Assembly: GCA_964643355.1 (NCBI GenBank)
Contig: CAZXPW010000021.1
Coordinates: forward strand, 4,952-68,951
Direction of reading: 5' to 3'
DNA length: 64,000 bases
Source: FEN-1350 sp964643355
Lineage (GTDB): Bacteria; Planctomycetota; Phycisphaerae; Sedimentisphaerales; Anaerohalosphaeraceae
Position 1 is the stretch's first letter, and each line of letters begins with the position of its first letter. Shown piece after piece: positions 35,772 to 44,260 of the stretch. A model generated the notes under the pieces. The model did not search any database and had not been told where the DNA came from. It saw nothing but the letters and a program-made list of their open reading frames with translations. The position numbers and the translations under genes are program-made.

Positions 35772-35788
35772 CTCGTACGCCCTGCGGA

Positions 35789-36985
35789 TCAGCCGATAAA
35801 GTCCATTAACGACATCGAAAACATCTTGGCCGCCACCTGCAACGACATCTCGTATAAAACTTCATATCGCGCCAGATCCACCGCCACCTGCGTGATATCC
35901 GCATCCTGTCGAGTGCTGATTTCTTCGTCGGCGTTGGCCTTGATGTCAATCAGACTGTCCTTGAGATTGGACATGGTCTCCAGCCGTCCTCCAATCAGAG
36001 GATAGGCCCGGACCAGTTTCTCTTCCACCAGAGCCAGTTCATCCACCGTGGCCCGCATGACGGTATCCCATTGTGCCTGGGGCAGATTCGCCATATTGTT
36101 GAGCAGATCACGACAGTGAATCAAAACATTGAACACATCATAGGTTCCCGGCACTCGAACATATTCATTTCCAGTCTGAGTAATTCCCGTAACATCCACA
36201 TACAGAACCTCGCCCGTGGTTCCATTGACAACCGCCAGGTTCGTTTCGGTCCCGGTGGCCGTTACGGTCGTTGCCCCCCCGTCAATCGACAACTTCCAAG
36301 CTCCGGCCGACCCCGAGATTTGCAAGACAAGATCGCCTCGAACGCTCGAGGTTCCGGTCCCCGCCGCCACGCCCGTGGTTCCATAGAAAACCGGAGTTTC
36401 CGCATCATCCGCGCGAAACAATCGGTCGCCCACCAGTACCGCCGAGGTTTCCACCCCCGGAGCCACGCTGATGTTTCGTTCCTCCTGGCTGCCCTGATAG
36501 ATCACTCGCTGAATATTCCCGTTGGCGTCTCGTTCCACCAGGTAAGGATCCGAATTGCTTTGAGCGCCTCCGAAAAGCCGATCCCCCATTCGCTGCTTAT
36601 TGGCCAGCGAGACCATCTGTTCCAGGATTTCATTAATTTCCGCCGCCTTTTGAGCGCGGACCGAAGGATCCGAATAGATGGGCGTCAGGGCCGAGGTTAA
36701 CGATGCTCGTGCGCCACCCAACCCTCCTTCCCCCGTCATCTCCTGGACAACCGAGGAACTAAAGTCCAGAACGCTGATGACATTGGTCAAAGTATTGATA
36801 TACCGGTCCAGAGACCGGCTTTCCGTCCGCAGCGACAGAATCCGGTTGGCTTCATACGGATTATCCGAAGGCCGGTTAATCGCCTGTCCGCTCGACGCCT
36901 GTTCCTGCAGGTTGGATAGCTTGCTGGTATGACTCGAAATCGCCCAGCTTACGCTGTTGTAAATCGCTTCCAGTGAATATCCCAT
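35789..36985 (-). CDS. flgL: Flagellar hook-filament junction protein FlgL (HAP3)
   Basis: The 398-residue protein has the FlgL/flagellin-type N-terminus (about residues 5-140; NLQEQASSGQAINRPSDNPYEANRIL) and the matching C-terminal helix (LARYEVLYEMSLQVAAKMFSMSLMDFI). The middle is a variable beta-rich region. It joins the hook to the filament outside the cell after export by the type III system. It is the last core flagellar gene of the operon, 27 bases after flgK. No flagellin gene follows; TPR-glycosyltransferases do. Confidence 0.93.
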   Translation of the reverse strand: MGYSLEAIYNSVSWAISSHTSKLSNLQEQASSGQAINRPSDNPYEANRILSLRTESRSLDRYINTLTNVISVLDFSSSVVQEMTGEGGLGGARASLTSALTPIYSDPSVRAQKAAEINEILEQMVSLANKQRMGDRLFGGAQSNSDPYLVERDANGNIQRVIYQGSQEERNISVAPGVETSAVLVGDRLFRADDAETPVFYGTTGVAAGTGTSSVRGDLVLQISGSAGAWKLSIDGGATTVTATGTETNLAVVNGTTGEVLYVDVTGITQTGNEYVRVPGTYDVFNVLIHCRDLLNNMANLPQAQWDTVMRATVDELALVEEKLVRAYPLIGGRLETMSNLKDSLIDIKANADEEISTRQDADITQVAVDLARYEVLYEMSLQVAAKMFSMSLMDFIG

Positions 36986-37012
36986 ATGGTTCCCTTCGGG
37001 ATGGACGCCGTT

Positions 37013-39043
37013 TTAATCCGCCAAAGACAAAAGCACATCCAGCGAACTGGATACGGTCCGCATATACTTGGCCATTGCCTGAAACATCCGCTCATACAAC
37101 AACATCTTGGCCGCTTCGTCGTTCATATCCACGCCACTGACTTTGGATCGTTGTTCGCTCAGGTTGCGCCAGACGCCCTCGGTGTTTTCCTGACGAGTTT
37201 TGGTCACGGCTATCTGATTGCCTACATCCGTCGCCAGATTGCGATAGAACGACTTGGGACTGAGGTTGTTGAGTCCTTGGGATTCCGTATCTCCGATCGC
37301 CGCCAGGGCCAGCGCATTGGCGCTATCGGTCATTTCAACGCTTCGCGAAACCGCGATATGGGCCCCGGATTCTTTCACATGTTCCGATACCGCGATCGAA
37401 CCGGCGTCCACGCCGGAAAAGAAACAGTTGATTCCGGTCGCGGTGAGAAATCCGGAGGTATCGGAATTGGCTAACGCTTGAATTTCAAATTGCTCGCCGT
37501 CGTTGAAATATCCCGGACTGACTCCGTCGCTGTTGAACTGAATCTTCAGTCCCTTGTTGACCCCCACGATGGTCCCCGGGAAATACCCCGCCCCGAGATT
37601 GATTTTGGCGACCACTTCGCCGGCGCCGTCCTTGACCTCCAACTCCATCGTCCCATTCCCGATCGCCAGCGTCCCGCCGGGAGGCGTCGTCTGAACCGTG
37701 CAGGTATAGGTCTGGTTGGTACTGCCCGTATAGGTCCCCAGAATCTGAATGATCGGCGGAGCTTCGTTTGCCCCCCCTCCGGCTCCCGCCAGGGCTCCGG
37801 ACGGATAGCCGCTGGGCAAACTCAACGCCCCGGGGAGAAAATCGAATGAGTAACCCGCGTTGGCCACGATTTGAAGTCGCCCCGCGTTCACGCCCGTGTT
37901 CAGATTCAGTCCCGTAATAGCGGCGATGTCCGCCGCAACGCTGGATAAAGTCGAGGTTTCCGCATCCACCGTCACGATGTGTCGCGTCACCTCGCCGGTC
38001 GGCGAGGTCAACCGAATACAGATCTGGCCGTCGGTCACGGGAGGAACGAATTGGTTGACATTCGTTTCCGTCATGGTCCATCCGGACAGCCGTTCGAACG
38101 ATCCGGCGGAGCCGACGCCCTGAACATGCAGCAGGTTGGTTTCACGAATGACCACCCCGGCCAGCGTGTCCAGACTGTTGCTGATGCCGCGAACGATCGA
38201 ATTCCGCAGCGAAATCAATCCCCCGATACGGCCCCCTTCCACCCGCGTATTGTAGCTGCTCTGGCCGACTGGCGTTACCCCCAGATCGTATTCCCCGTCG
38301 TTTTCCACAAGCCCGACATCCAGTCGGGTATAATTCGACCCCAGGACGACGGTCGTATCGCCGACGACCACATCCACCACATCATACTCCCTCTGATAAG
38401 TCTTGATTCCGATCATCCGGCTGAGCGTGGCGATGAGCTGATCCCGCTGGTCCTGCAGATTGTTGGTTTCCTTGCCCCGAACGCTCAGCGACGCGATTCG
38501 ATCGTTCAAATCCGCGATCTGGGCCGTGAGAATGTTCACGTCGTTGATCGTTTCTCGAGCTTCCGAATAGGTCCGGTCCTCCAGATCCCGCGCCACCGAA
38601 GACAGGTTCCGCAACTGGTTGGCCAGCGTTTCCGCCCCCGATACAACCAGACTTTGCAGGTTCACATCCGTCGGCGACGCCGCCAGTTCGTGCATCGCGT
38701 CGAAAAAATCGTCCATTGCCGAACTCAACGCCGAAGTCGTCAATTCCGCGAACGCACTTTCGATCGTCGTCAGGGCCTCCAGCTCTTTCTCGATCTGCGC
38801 CATATCCGATTCGTAGCTGACGATTTCTCCGTCCAGCAACTTGTCCACCATTCGCCGGATGCCCGCCACCGACACCCCCTGACCGATCTGGTGACCTCCG
38901 GTATAGACGTCTTCGATTGGACGAAGGTCCACTTCCTGGCGATGGTAACCGTTCGTCGCCCCGTTGGCCAGGTTGTTTCCGATCACATCCAGCGCCAACT
39001 GGGCGGCGTGAAGCCCGCTGATCCCGATTTCATACCCGGCCAT
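37013..39043 (-). CDS. flgK: Flagellar hook-associated protein FlgK (HAP1)
   Basis: The 676-residue product begins with the rod/hook-family helix (GISGLHAAQLALDVIGNNLAN) and NGYHRQ, has the FlgK signature NLQDQRDQLIATLSRMIGI, and ends with the conserved SKVSGVDMNDEAAKMLLYERMFQAMAKYMRTV region. It forms the first ring of the hook-filament junction. ATG at 39043 follows AGGAG with seven bases between; a TTG one codon upstream is less likely. It is somewhat longer than enterobacterial FlgK because of an enlarged middle part. Confidence 0.94.
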   Translation of the reverse strand: MAGYEIGISGLHAAQLALDVIGNNLANGATNGYHRQEVDLRPIEDVYTGGHQIGQGVSVAGIRRMVDKLLDGEIVSYESDMAQIEKELEALTTIESAFAELTTSALSSAMDDFFDAMHELAASPTDVNLQSLVVSGAETLANQLRNLSSVARDLEDRTYSEARETINDVNILTAQIADLNDRIASLSVRGKETNNLQDQRDQLIATLSRMIGIKTYQREYDVVDVVVGDTTVVLGSNYTRLDVGLVENDGEYDLGVTPVGQSSYNTRVEGGRIGGLISLRNSIVRGISNSLDTLAGVVIRETNLLHVQGVGSAGSFERLSGWTMTETNVNQFVPPVTDGQICIRLTSPTGEVTRHIVTVDAETSTLSSVAADIAAITGLNLNTGVNAGRLQIVANAGYSFDFLPGALSLPSGYPSGALAGAGGGANEAPPIIQILGTYTGSTNQTYTCTVQTTPPGGTLAIGNGTMELEVKDGAGEVVAKINLGAGYFPGTIVGVNKGLKIQFNSDGVSPGYFNDGEQFEIQALANSDTSGFLTATGINCFFSGVDAGSIAVSEHVKESGAHIAVSRSVEMTDSANALALAAIGDTESQGLNNLSPKSFYRNLATDVGNQIAVTKTRQENTEGVWRNLSEQRSKVSGVDMNDEAAKMLLYERMFQAMAKYMRTVSSSLDVLLSLAD

Positions 39044-39073
39044 CAATCATCTCCTTTTCCATCCAGCCGGCCC

Positions 39074-39589
39074 TTATGCCCGAACGCTGACCAGACGATC
39101 CCGAACCTGCCAGTCCGACCGGCCCTGAGCGTTATATGAATTCCCCACCTCCCCCAGCATCGTCCGTAACAACATCCGATTCAGCCGAGTGCAATCGGCC
39201 AGCAACAATTCCGTCAGGTGATGTTCCATCTTGAGCCGTCGAACCTGTCTGCCCAATGTGTCCTGCCGTCGCCGCAGGGGATCGCCCTGTTCGGCCGGGA
39301 TCGAGCCAATCAGCCGCGTTAGATTCAACTGGGATTCCGGACAGCCGACCGTTTCGGCCAGGCGTCGTCGCATCTGCTGTCTTCGTTGGTCCAATTGGGA
39401 ATACATATTCTGCTGGGCCTGTATTTGTTTCATCAGCTCCTCAAGCCCGTTCTCGTCCCGCCGGATGACGGCGGACCGTAGATCGTCCAGTTGACGAAGG
39501 ATTTGTTCGATGCGTTGTTGTTCCTGATCCAAAAGCTCGTTGAGATTGACAAGTATTTCTGGATCCAGTTCTGTTTGTATTCGATTCAT
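39074..39589 (-). CDS. FlgN-like flagellar export chaperone
   Basis: The 171-residue protein is largely alpha-helical with a long coiled-coil stretch (LLDQEQQRIEQILRQLDDLRSAVIRRD), the pattern of FlgN. It lies directly upstream of flgK, the usual place for flgN, and starts within an ATGA overlap with flgJ. FlgN keeps FlgK and FlgL unfolded and targets them to the export gate. The family is poorly conserved, so the assignment rests mainly on context and secondary structure. Confidence 0.72.
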   Translation of the reverse strand: MNRIQTELDPEILVNLNELLDQEQQRIEQILRQLDDLRSAVIRRDENGLEELMKQIQAQQNMYSQLDQRRQQMRRRLAETVGCPESQLNLTRLIGSIPAEQGDPLRRRQDTLGRQVRRLKMEHHLTELLLADCTRLNRMLLRTMLGEVGNSYNAQGRSDWQVRDRLVSVRA

Positions 39590-39951
39590 ATTCGTTCATC
39601 CAGTCTTGCGTCGTCGTTTTCCGGTTCGATGGACCCGGCCTTCTGTTGTTGGGCCATCATCGAATACAGGTCTTTCCACAATCCCAGTCCGCCTTGCTCT
39701 CCGACCGCCTGGGCCAGGAAAGACCAGTACATGCCCTGAATCTGCTCCGAAGACGAATCTTCCCAGTCGTCGTCGGGAATACTGTCCTTCATGACGCTCA
39801 TCACCTGATGAAGAAACACCGACTCAAAATCCCGGGCCACCTTTTGAAGTTTTTCCTGCTGCGCCGTCCCCGCCGCGCCGACGGAGGCGCCGGTCGGCTC
39901 AACCCCCCGAGTCGGCGAATCCAACGGCATCCAAGTCGGTTCCGGAATCAT
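39586..39951 (-). CDS. flgJ: FlgJ-like rod-binding protein, no muramidase domain
   Basis: The 121-residue product matches only the N-terminal rod-binding domain of FlgJ (KVARDFESVFLHQVMSVMKDS, then MYWSFLAQAVGEQGGLGLWKDLY). The C-terminal peptidoglycan hydrolase domain of enterobacterial FlgJ is absent, as in many other phyla where a separate lytic enzyme does that job. It is needed for rod assembly in the periplasm. AAGGGAG lies eight bases before the start. It is placed between flgI and the flgN-like gene. Confidence 0.87.
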   Translation of the reverse strand: MIPEPTWMPLDSPTRGVEPTGASVGAAGTAQQEKLQKVARDFESVFLHQVMSVMKDSIPDDDWEDSSSEQIQGMYWSFLAQAVGEQGGLGLWKDLYSMMAQQQKAGSIEPENDDARLDERI

Positions 39952-39964
39952 CTCGTCGGCTCCC

Positions 39965-41077
39965 TTACATCGTCTTCAATTCGGCGTGGAGCGCTTTGGC
40001 TTCCCGCAAGGCGTTGAAAATCGCGATCAAATCCCTCGGCGTCGCCCCGATCGTGTTTAACGCATCCACCAGTTCCGTCACGGTTACGACCTTGGGAACG
40101 CGAATCAGGTGCCCTTCTTCTTCGCTCACCGAGATCGAAGTGTCCGGCACAATCGCCGTCGTCGCATTCTCGGTAAACGGCGCTATCGGTTGCGACACCA
40201 ACTGTTGTTCCTTGATCCTGACCACGATGCTGCCCTGTGCAATCGCCGTCTCGGATATCCCGATTTGGCCGCCCGCCACGATTGTGCCGGTCTTCTCGTT
40301 GATCACCACAATCGCCGCCAAATCCGCTTCCACCTCGATTTCCATCACCTTCCCGATGAACTGCAGCTCCTGGCCGGGATAAACCCCATCGGGGATATAG
40401 ACCCGAACGGATCCCGGATCTTCCAGGACGGCATAGTCCTTGAATGTCGCGTTGATCCCGTCCTGGATTCGCTGAGCCGTCGTCAGATCGAAATTCCGCA
40501 GGGCCAGCGTAAAAAACCGCCTCCCTTCCTCCACTTCAATCAGGGTCGATCGCTCTTCCCGTTCCACATGGGCCCCGTTTGGAATCCGCCCCGAGGTGGG
40601 ATGATTCTTGGCCACCTTACTGCCGGTTTGGCCCTCAACCGTCCAGGATGCCGTCGAGATCGCGCCCGCCCGGGCTACGGCATACACCTGCCCGTCCAGA
40701 CCCTTCAGTTCCGTCGTCAGGAGGGTCCCCCCCTGGAGACTCTTGGCGTCACCCAGCGTTGACACATTGATGTCAATCGTCGATCCCGACCGACTGTATG
40801 GCCCCAGTTCCGCCGTCACCGTCACCAGGGCGATGCTCCCGCTGGTCAGCAGACTGGGCATAAAGGTCAGCCCATCCTCCCGTCTTAACAAACTCGCCAG
40901 GGCCTGGGCGCTGGGCAGTTTGGAATCGCCGGTGTTTTGAAGGCCGACAACAAGGCCGGTCCCCATCAGAGGGTTGCCTCGTTCCCCCACAACCTGCGTA
41001 ATATCCTTGATCCGGGCCGATTCGGTCGCCCCCGATATCGCCAGAATCCATAGCAGAATAATGATCGTTCGGCGCAT
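39965..41077 (-). CDS. flgI: Flagellar P-ring protein FlgI
   Basis: The 370-residue protein has a Sec signal peptide (about 1-20) and the FlgI signature block (LMGTGLVVGLQNTGDS, then IDINVSTLGDAKSLQGGTLL). C-terminal VTVTELVDALNTIGATPRDLIAIFNALR is also typical. It forms the ring in the peptidoglycan layer around the rod. Its presence with FlgH shows a bushing of the Gram-negative type. AGGAG precedes the ATG by seven bases. Confidence 0.95.
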   Translation of the reverse strand: MRRTIIILLWILAISGATESARIKDITQVVGERGNPLMGTGLVVGLQNTGDSKLPSAQALASLLRREDGLTFMPSLLTSGSIALVTVTAELGPYSRSGSTIDINVSTLGDAKSLQGGTLLTTELKGLDGQVYAVARAGAISTASWTVEGQTGSKVAKNHPTSGRIPNGAHVEREERSTLIEVEEGRRFFTLALRNFDLTTAQRIQDGINATFKDYAVLEDPGSVRVYIPDGVYPGQELQFIGKVMEIEVEADLAAIVVINEKTGTIVAGGQIGISETAIAQGSIVVRIKEQQLVSQPIAPFTENATTAIVPDTSISVSEEEGHLIRVPKVVTVTELVDALNTIGATPRDLIAIFNALREAKALHAELKTM

Positions 41078-41093
41078 CGTCCGTCTCCTTCGA

Positions 41094-41708
41094 TCAGAAC
41101 GGCCAGAGAAAATCCACGATCTTGCCCAGCCACCCCGGCTCGTTATAACTCTTGGTCACGCCCTCGTTGATCGAAATCAATTTGAAATTCGCCACCTGAT
41201 CGCTCCGGATCGAATTGTCGTACAGAATATCCCGAGGTTGGACGATCCCGCTGGCCTGTATGATCTGCTTGTCCCCGCCGACTTCTCGTTCTCGCGTCCC
41301 CATGACCACCAGATTGCCGTTGGGATGAATGTCGATAACCACGACGGTGATACGATCCTCGAATTTTCGTTCATCCTTGTAATCGCTCTTGCCTTCCAGC
41401 GATTTCGAGGACTGGGCCTGAAATTTCAGACTCGGAAGCGAGGGGATCAGATGATCGACTTTGGCGTTATCGCCGTCGAAATCCAGGGCATTGGATGTCG
41501 ATTTTTCCAGATCCCGCTTGACCTTATTATCCACTTTGCTGTTTTCGCTGATAATAATGGTCAGGACATCGCCGATTTTTCCCGCTTTGTCGTCGGAAAA
41601 TACGCCTTTGGTCGTTTTGGTTTTCTTGGCATAGATCGATCCGGCCGAACTCTCGCCGGCCAGGATCATTCCCAGGGTACATACGGTTAGAAAGATCGCT
41701 CGTTTCAT
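41094..41708 (-). CDS. flgH: Flagellar L-ring protein FlgH
   Basis: This 204-residue protein matches FlgH in KIGDVLTIIISENSKV, VVVIDIHPNGNLVVMGTRE and the SGIVQPRDI segment with IRSDQVAN. It forms the outer-membrane ring. The N-terminus has an export signal but no lipobox: the only early Cys is residue 10, too close to the start and not in an L-x-x-C context after a hydrophobic core. So it may not be a lipoprotein, unlike enterobacterial FlgH. The start overlaps the flgA stop as ATGA. Confidence 0.93.
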   Translation of the reverse strand: MKRAIFLTVCTLGMILAGESSAGSIYAKKTKTTKGVFSDDKAGKIGDVLTIIISENSKVDNKVKRDLEKSTSNALDFDGDNAKVDHLIPSLPSLKFQAQSSKSLEGKSDYKDERKFEDRITVVVIDIHPNGNLVVMGTREREVGGDKQIIQASGIVQPRDILYDNSIRSDQVANFKLISINEGVTKSYNEPGWLGKIVDFLWPF

Positions 41709-42706
41709 AACTGGATTCCTTCATGATACGGTTCGAGAGTTCCATCCGGCCGAATTCTGGCCTTGATGATCCGCGAATCCTTGTCCGTTCCCATTTTCAC
41801 CGGGACAAATTCGCCGACCTTGCCGTCCGCCTGGGCCTCGCCCAAGGACGAGATCAACAATTGTCCCGTTTCCAGTTTGACCACCACGGTTTGTCGCCGC
41901 CGAATCACGACGGGTGCTTCGACCGGAGACAACCGCCCGGCTTCCACTTCCGTCCCCTTGGATATTCGTTGCCGGGTCAGCATCCCATAGGGAGCCGCCC
42001 AGCCGGCCGGTTCCGGTTCACTCCCTTCCACCGTTTCGACCGTCACATTCCCGCTGGTGATCTGCACTCCCGCCGCCAGATCTTCGCTGGCGACTACGCG
42101 GTGGCGAAGGTATTTGACCCCAAACAAAAGATCCTGCTGGGCGATCACCTTGCCGTCCTCGATCGCCTCCACGCGGACTCGCGCCAAACCGTTCTGAACG
42201 GGAGCCGCAAGCCGGGGCCTCAGTTCCGCCTTCCGTCCCGCTTCGATCGCAAGCGGATTCGGCGATCGGATCAATACGATCTTGCTCGGGGCCGGATTCA
42301 ATCCTTTCAACAACGAAACCGCGACCGTCGTCAGTCGGTCGCCGCCCAGATTTTGTTCGTTCCGCCGCACGACGATTTTCTCGGCCCCTCGCAGCGCAAC
42401 CGAACCCGATGCGACGCCGCAGGACGCCAGCCGACTGGCCACCGTCGGTCGATCCAGCACGATCTGCTGACCAAGAACCGAGAACCGACCCAGACTGACG
42501 GCCTTTGCCTTGGCCGCCAAATCCTCGTCTCCGCGAACGATGGCGATCTGCTCCAGCGTGATCGTCTCGGATTCCACCGTCGGCTCCGGCAACAGGTAGA
42601 TCTGCAATTCGCCGTCGGCCATCGCCGCTCCCGCCGCCAAAACAATCCACACAATCGCCGACGACGCGATCCGCCGGACAACCAGTTGAACCTGTCCCTG
42701 ATTCAT
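41705..42706 (-). CDS. flgA: Flagella basal body P-ring formation protein FlgA
   Basis: The 333-residue product has a signal-like N-terminus (hydrophobic 13-30) and the C-terminal SAF/FlgA domain (VVASEDLAAGVQITSGNV, RQRISKGTEV, VVIRRRQTVVVKLETG). FlgA is the periplasmic chaperone for P-ring assembly. It is longer than many FlgA proteins, with an N-terminal half that repeats part of the SAF-like fold. It sits between flgG and flgH, the usual order in this type of operon. Confidence 0.88.
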   Translation of the reverse strand: MNQGQVQLVVRRIASSAIVWIVLAAGAAMADGELQIYLLPEPTVESETITLEQIAIVRGDEDLAAKAKAVSLGRFSVLGQQIVLDRPTVASRLASCGVASGSVALRGAEKIVVRRNEQNLGGDRLTTVAVSLLKGLNPAPSKIVLIRSPNPLAIEAGRKAELRPRLAAPVQNGLARVRVEAIEDGKVIAQQDLLFGVKYLRHRVVASEDLAAGVQITSGNVTVETVEGSEPEPAGWAAPYGMLTRQRISKGTEVEAGRLSPVEAPVVIRRRQTVVVKLETGQLLISSLGEAQADGKVGEFVPVKMGTDKDSRIIKARIRPDGTLEPYHEGIQL

Positions 42707-42717
42707 CTTCGTTCCTC

Positions 42718-43503
42718 TTACCGAATGATCGTACCCAGTTGCGTCAGCATATTGTCGCCCACGCGGATCACCCGCGAATTGATCTCGTAGCCCCGCTGGG
42801 CCGTAATCAGACTCACCAGTTCGCTGACCATCTGGACATTCGATTTCTCCACATACTTGGACAAAATACTCCCGTATCCATTCTCGCCGGGCGTGCCGGA
42901 TGTCGCCGGTCCGCTGGCTTCCGTCTCTCGATACAGATTCCCTCCCTCCGAACTCAGCCCCGCCGGGTTCTGGAATCGATACAATTCCAGATTTCCCAAT
43001 ACCTGATTTCCGGTCGGAGTTTGCGCGTTCACCGTTCCGTCCGACGCGATATCCACCGCGATCGCGTCCTCCGGAATCGTGATCGACGGACTGACCGGAT
43101 AGCCCGAGGCCGTGACCAGCTTGCCGTCGGCGTCTTTTTGCAGCGTCCCGTCTCGGGTGTATCGTTTCTCTCCGCTGCCGGGCAGGGTCACTTCCAGAAA
43201 ACCATCGCCTTGAATCGCGATATCCAGTTCGTTGTCCGTCCGCTGAAGCTCGCCCATCGTAAAGACCTTGGTGGTTGCCGACGGTTGAACGCCGCTGCCG
43301 ATCTCCAGCCCGCTGGGCGCCGTAATCCCGCTGAGGACTTCGCGGTCGGCCTGACGCATCTTCAGGTACAGGAGATCCTGGAAATTCATCATCGACCGCT
43401 TGAATCCCGTGGTGTTGACATTCGCCAGATTGTGCGCGATGGAATCCACCATCAACTGCTGGGCGTCCATGCCCGTCGCCGCCGTCGAAAAAGCCCTGAT
43501 CAT
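42718..43503 (-). CDS. flgG: Flagellar distal rod protein FlgG
   Basis: The 261-residue protein has the rod-family N-terminal motif (HNLANVNTTGFKRS at about 25-38), the FlgG core (RTDNELDIAIQGDGFLEV, YTRDGTLQKD) and the C-terminal helix (EKSNVQMVSELVSLITAQRG). The length equals typical FlgG. It forms the distal rod that passes the P and L rings. It follows flgF by 19 bases. Confidence 0.96.
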   Translation of the reverse strand: MIRAFSTAATGMDAQQLMVDSIAHNLANVNTTGFKRSMMNFQDLLYLKMRQADREVLSGITAPSGLEIGSGVQPSATTKVFTMGELQRTDNELDIAIQGDGFLEVTLPGSGEKRYTRDGTLQKDADGKLVTASGYPVSPSITIPEDAIAVDIASDGTVNAQTPTGNQVLGNLELYRFQNPAGLSSEGGNLYRETEASGPATSGTPGENGYGSILSKYVEKSNVQMVSELVSLITAQRGYEINSRVIRVGDNMLTQLGTIIR

Positions 43504-43522
43504 ATCGTGTCTCCTGAGTTCC

Positions 43523-44260
43523 TTACCCGTTGGCGACCGTCAGGATCGCCCGGGAATAATCCTGCCGCTTGCGCAGGACGCTCATCGTCGTCTCGTACAT
43601 CCGGGAAACCACCATCAGGTTCACCATCTCTTCCACCGACCGGACATTGGAGGATTCCTGATACCCCTGATGAAGCGTGGCGTTGCTCGCCGGGGTTGAT
43701 ACCGCGTCCGCCGGCGCCGTATAACAATTGAATCCCTTCGCCGTCAGACGGCTTTCGTCGGCCCCGAAATCCACAATTCGGATCCGTCCCAGCGAGGTGG
43801 TTCCGGACCGAAGGGATCCGTCCTCCGACACCGACAGGGATTGTTCGTTGACGGATGCCGGCAGAATAATCGGCCCGTCCATGCCCCCCACATTCCGGCC
43901 GTTCAGATCGACCAGACGCCCATCCCTCTGAATCTGAAAGACGCCGTTGCGGGTATAGAGCGGACCCTCCTCCGTTTCAACGACAAAAAATCCCTTTCCC
44001 TGAATCGCGATATCCAGCGGACGGTCGGTCTTGACCAGTTGTCCCTGGGAATAATCTCGGGTACTGACGGCGGTAATGCTTCCATCCTCCGGCATCGTAT
44101 CCGGATTCTCCGAGAGCTTCGAAAGCAACTCCCGGCTGAAGCTGTTGAGGGTCCGTTTGTAGCCGGCCGTGCTCATATTGGCCAGGTTCTGCGCGACGGT
44201 TTCGTACTCCCATGTCAGCGCCTCGATTCTGGAACTGAGTCCTTCAATCGAATCAGCCAC
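43523..44260 (-). CDS. flgF: Flagellar proximal rod protein FlgF (FlgF/FlgG family)
   Basis: The 245-residue product is a second rod protein with NLANMSTAGYKRT near the N-terminus, PLDIAIQGKGFFVV and YTRNGVFQI in the core, and a C-terminal helix (ESSNVRSVEEMVNLMVVSRM). Its place directly before flgG and its length fit FlgF. The GTG start at 44260 overlaps the PilZ gene by 8 bases, so the two are coupled. The final residues diverge from the usual ending, which is common among FlgF proteins. Confidence 0.88.
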   Translation of the reverse strand: MADSIEGLSSRIEALTWEYETVAQNLANMSTAGYKRTLNSFSRELLSKLSENPDTMPEDGSITAVSTRDYSQGQLVKTDRPLDIAIQGKGFFVVETEEGPLYTRNGVFQIQRDGRLVDLNGRNVGGMDGPIILPASVNEQSLSVSEDGSLRSGTTSLGRIRIVDFGADESRLTAKGFNCYTAPADAVSTPASNATLHQGYQESSNVRSVEEMVNLMVVSRMYETTMSVLRKRQDYSRAILTVANG

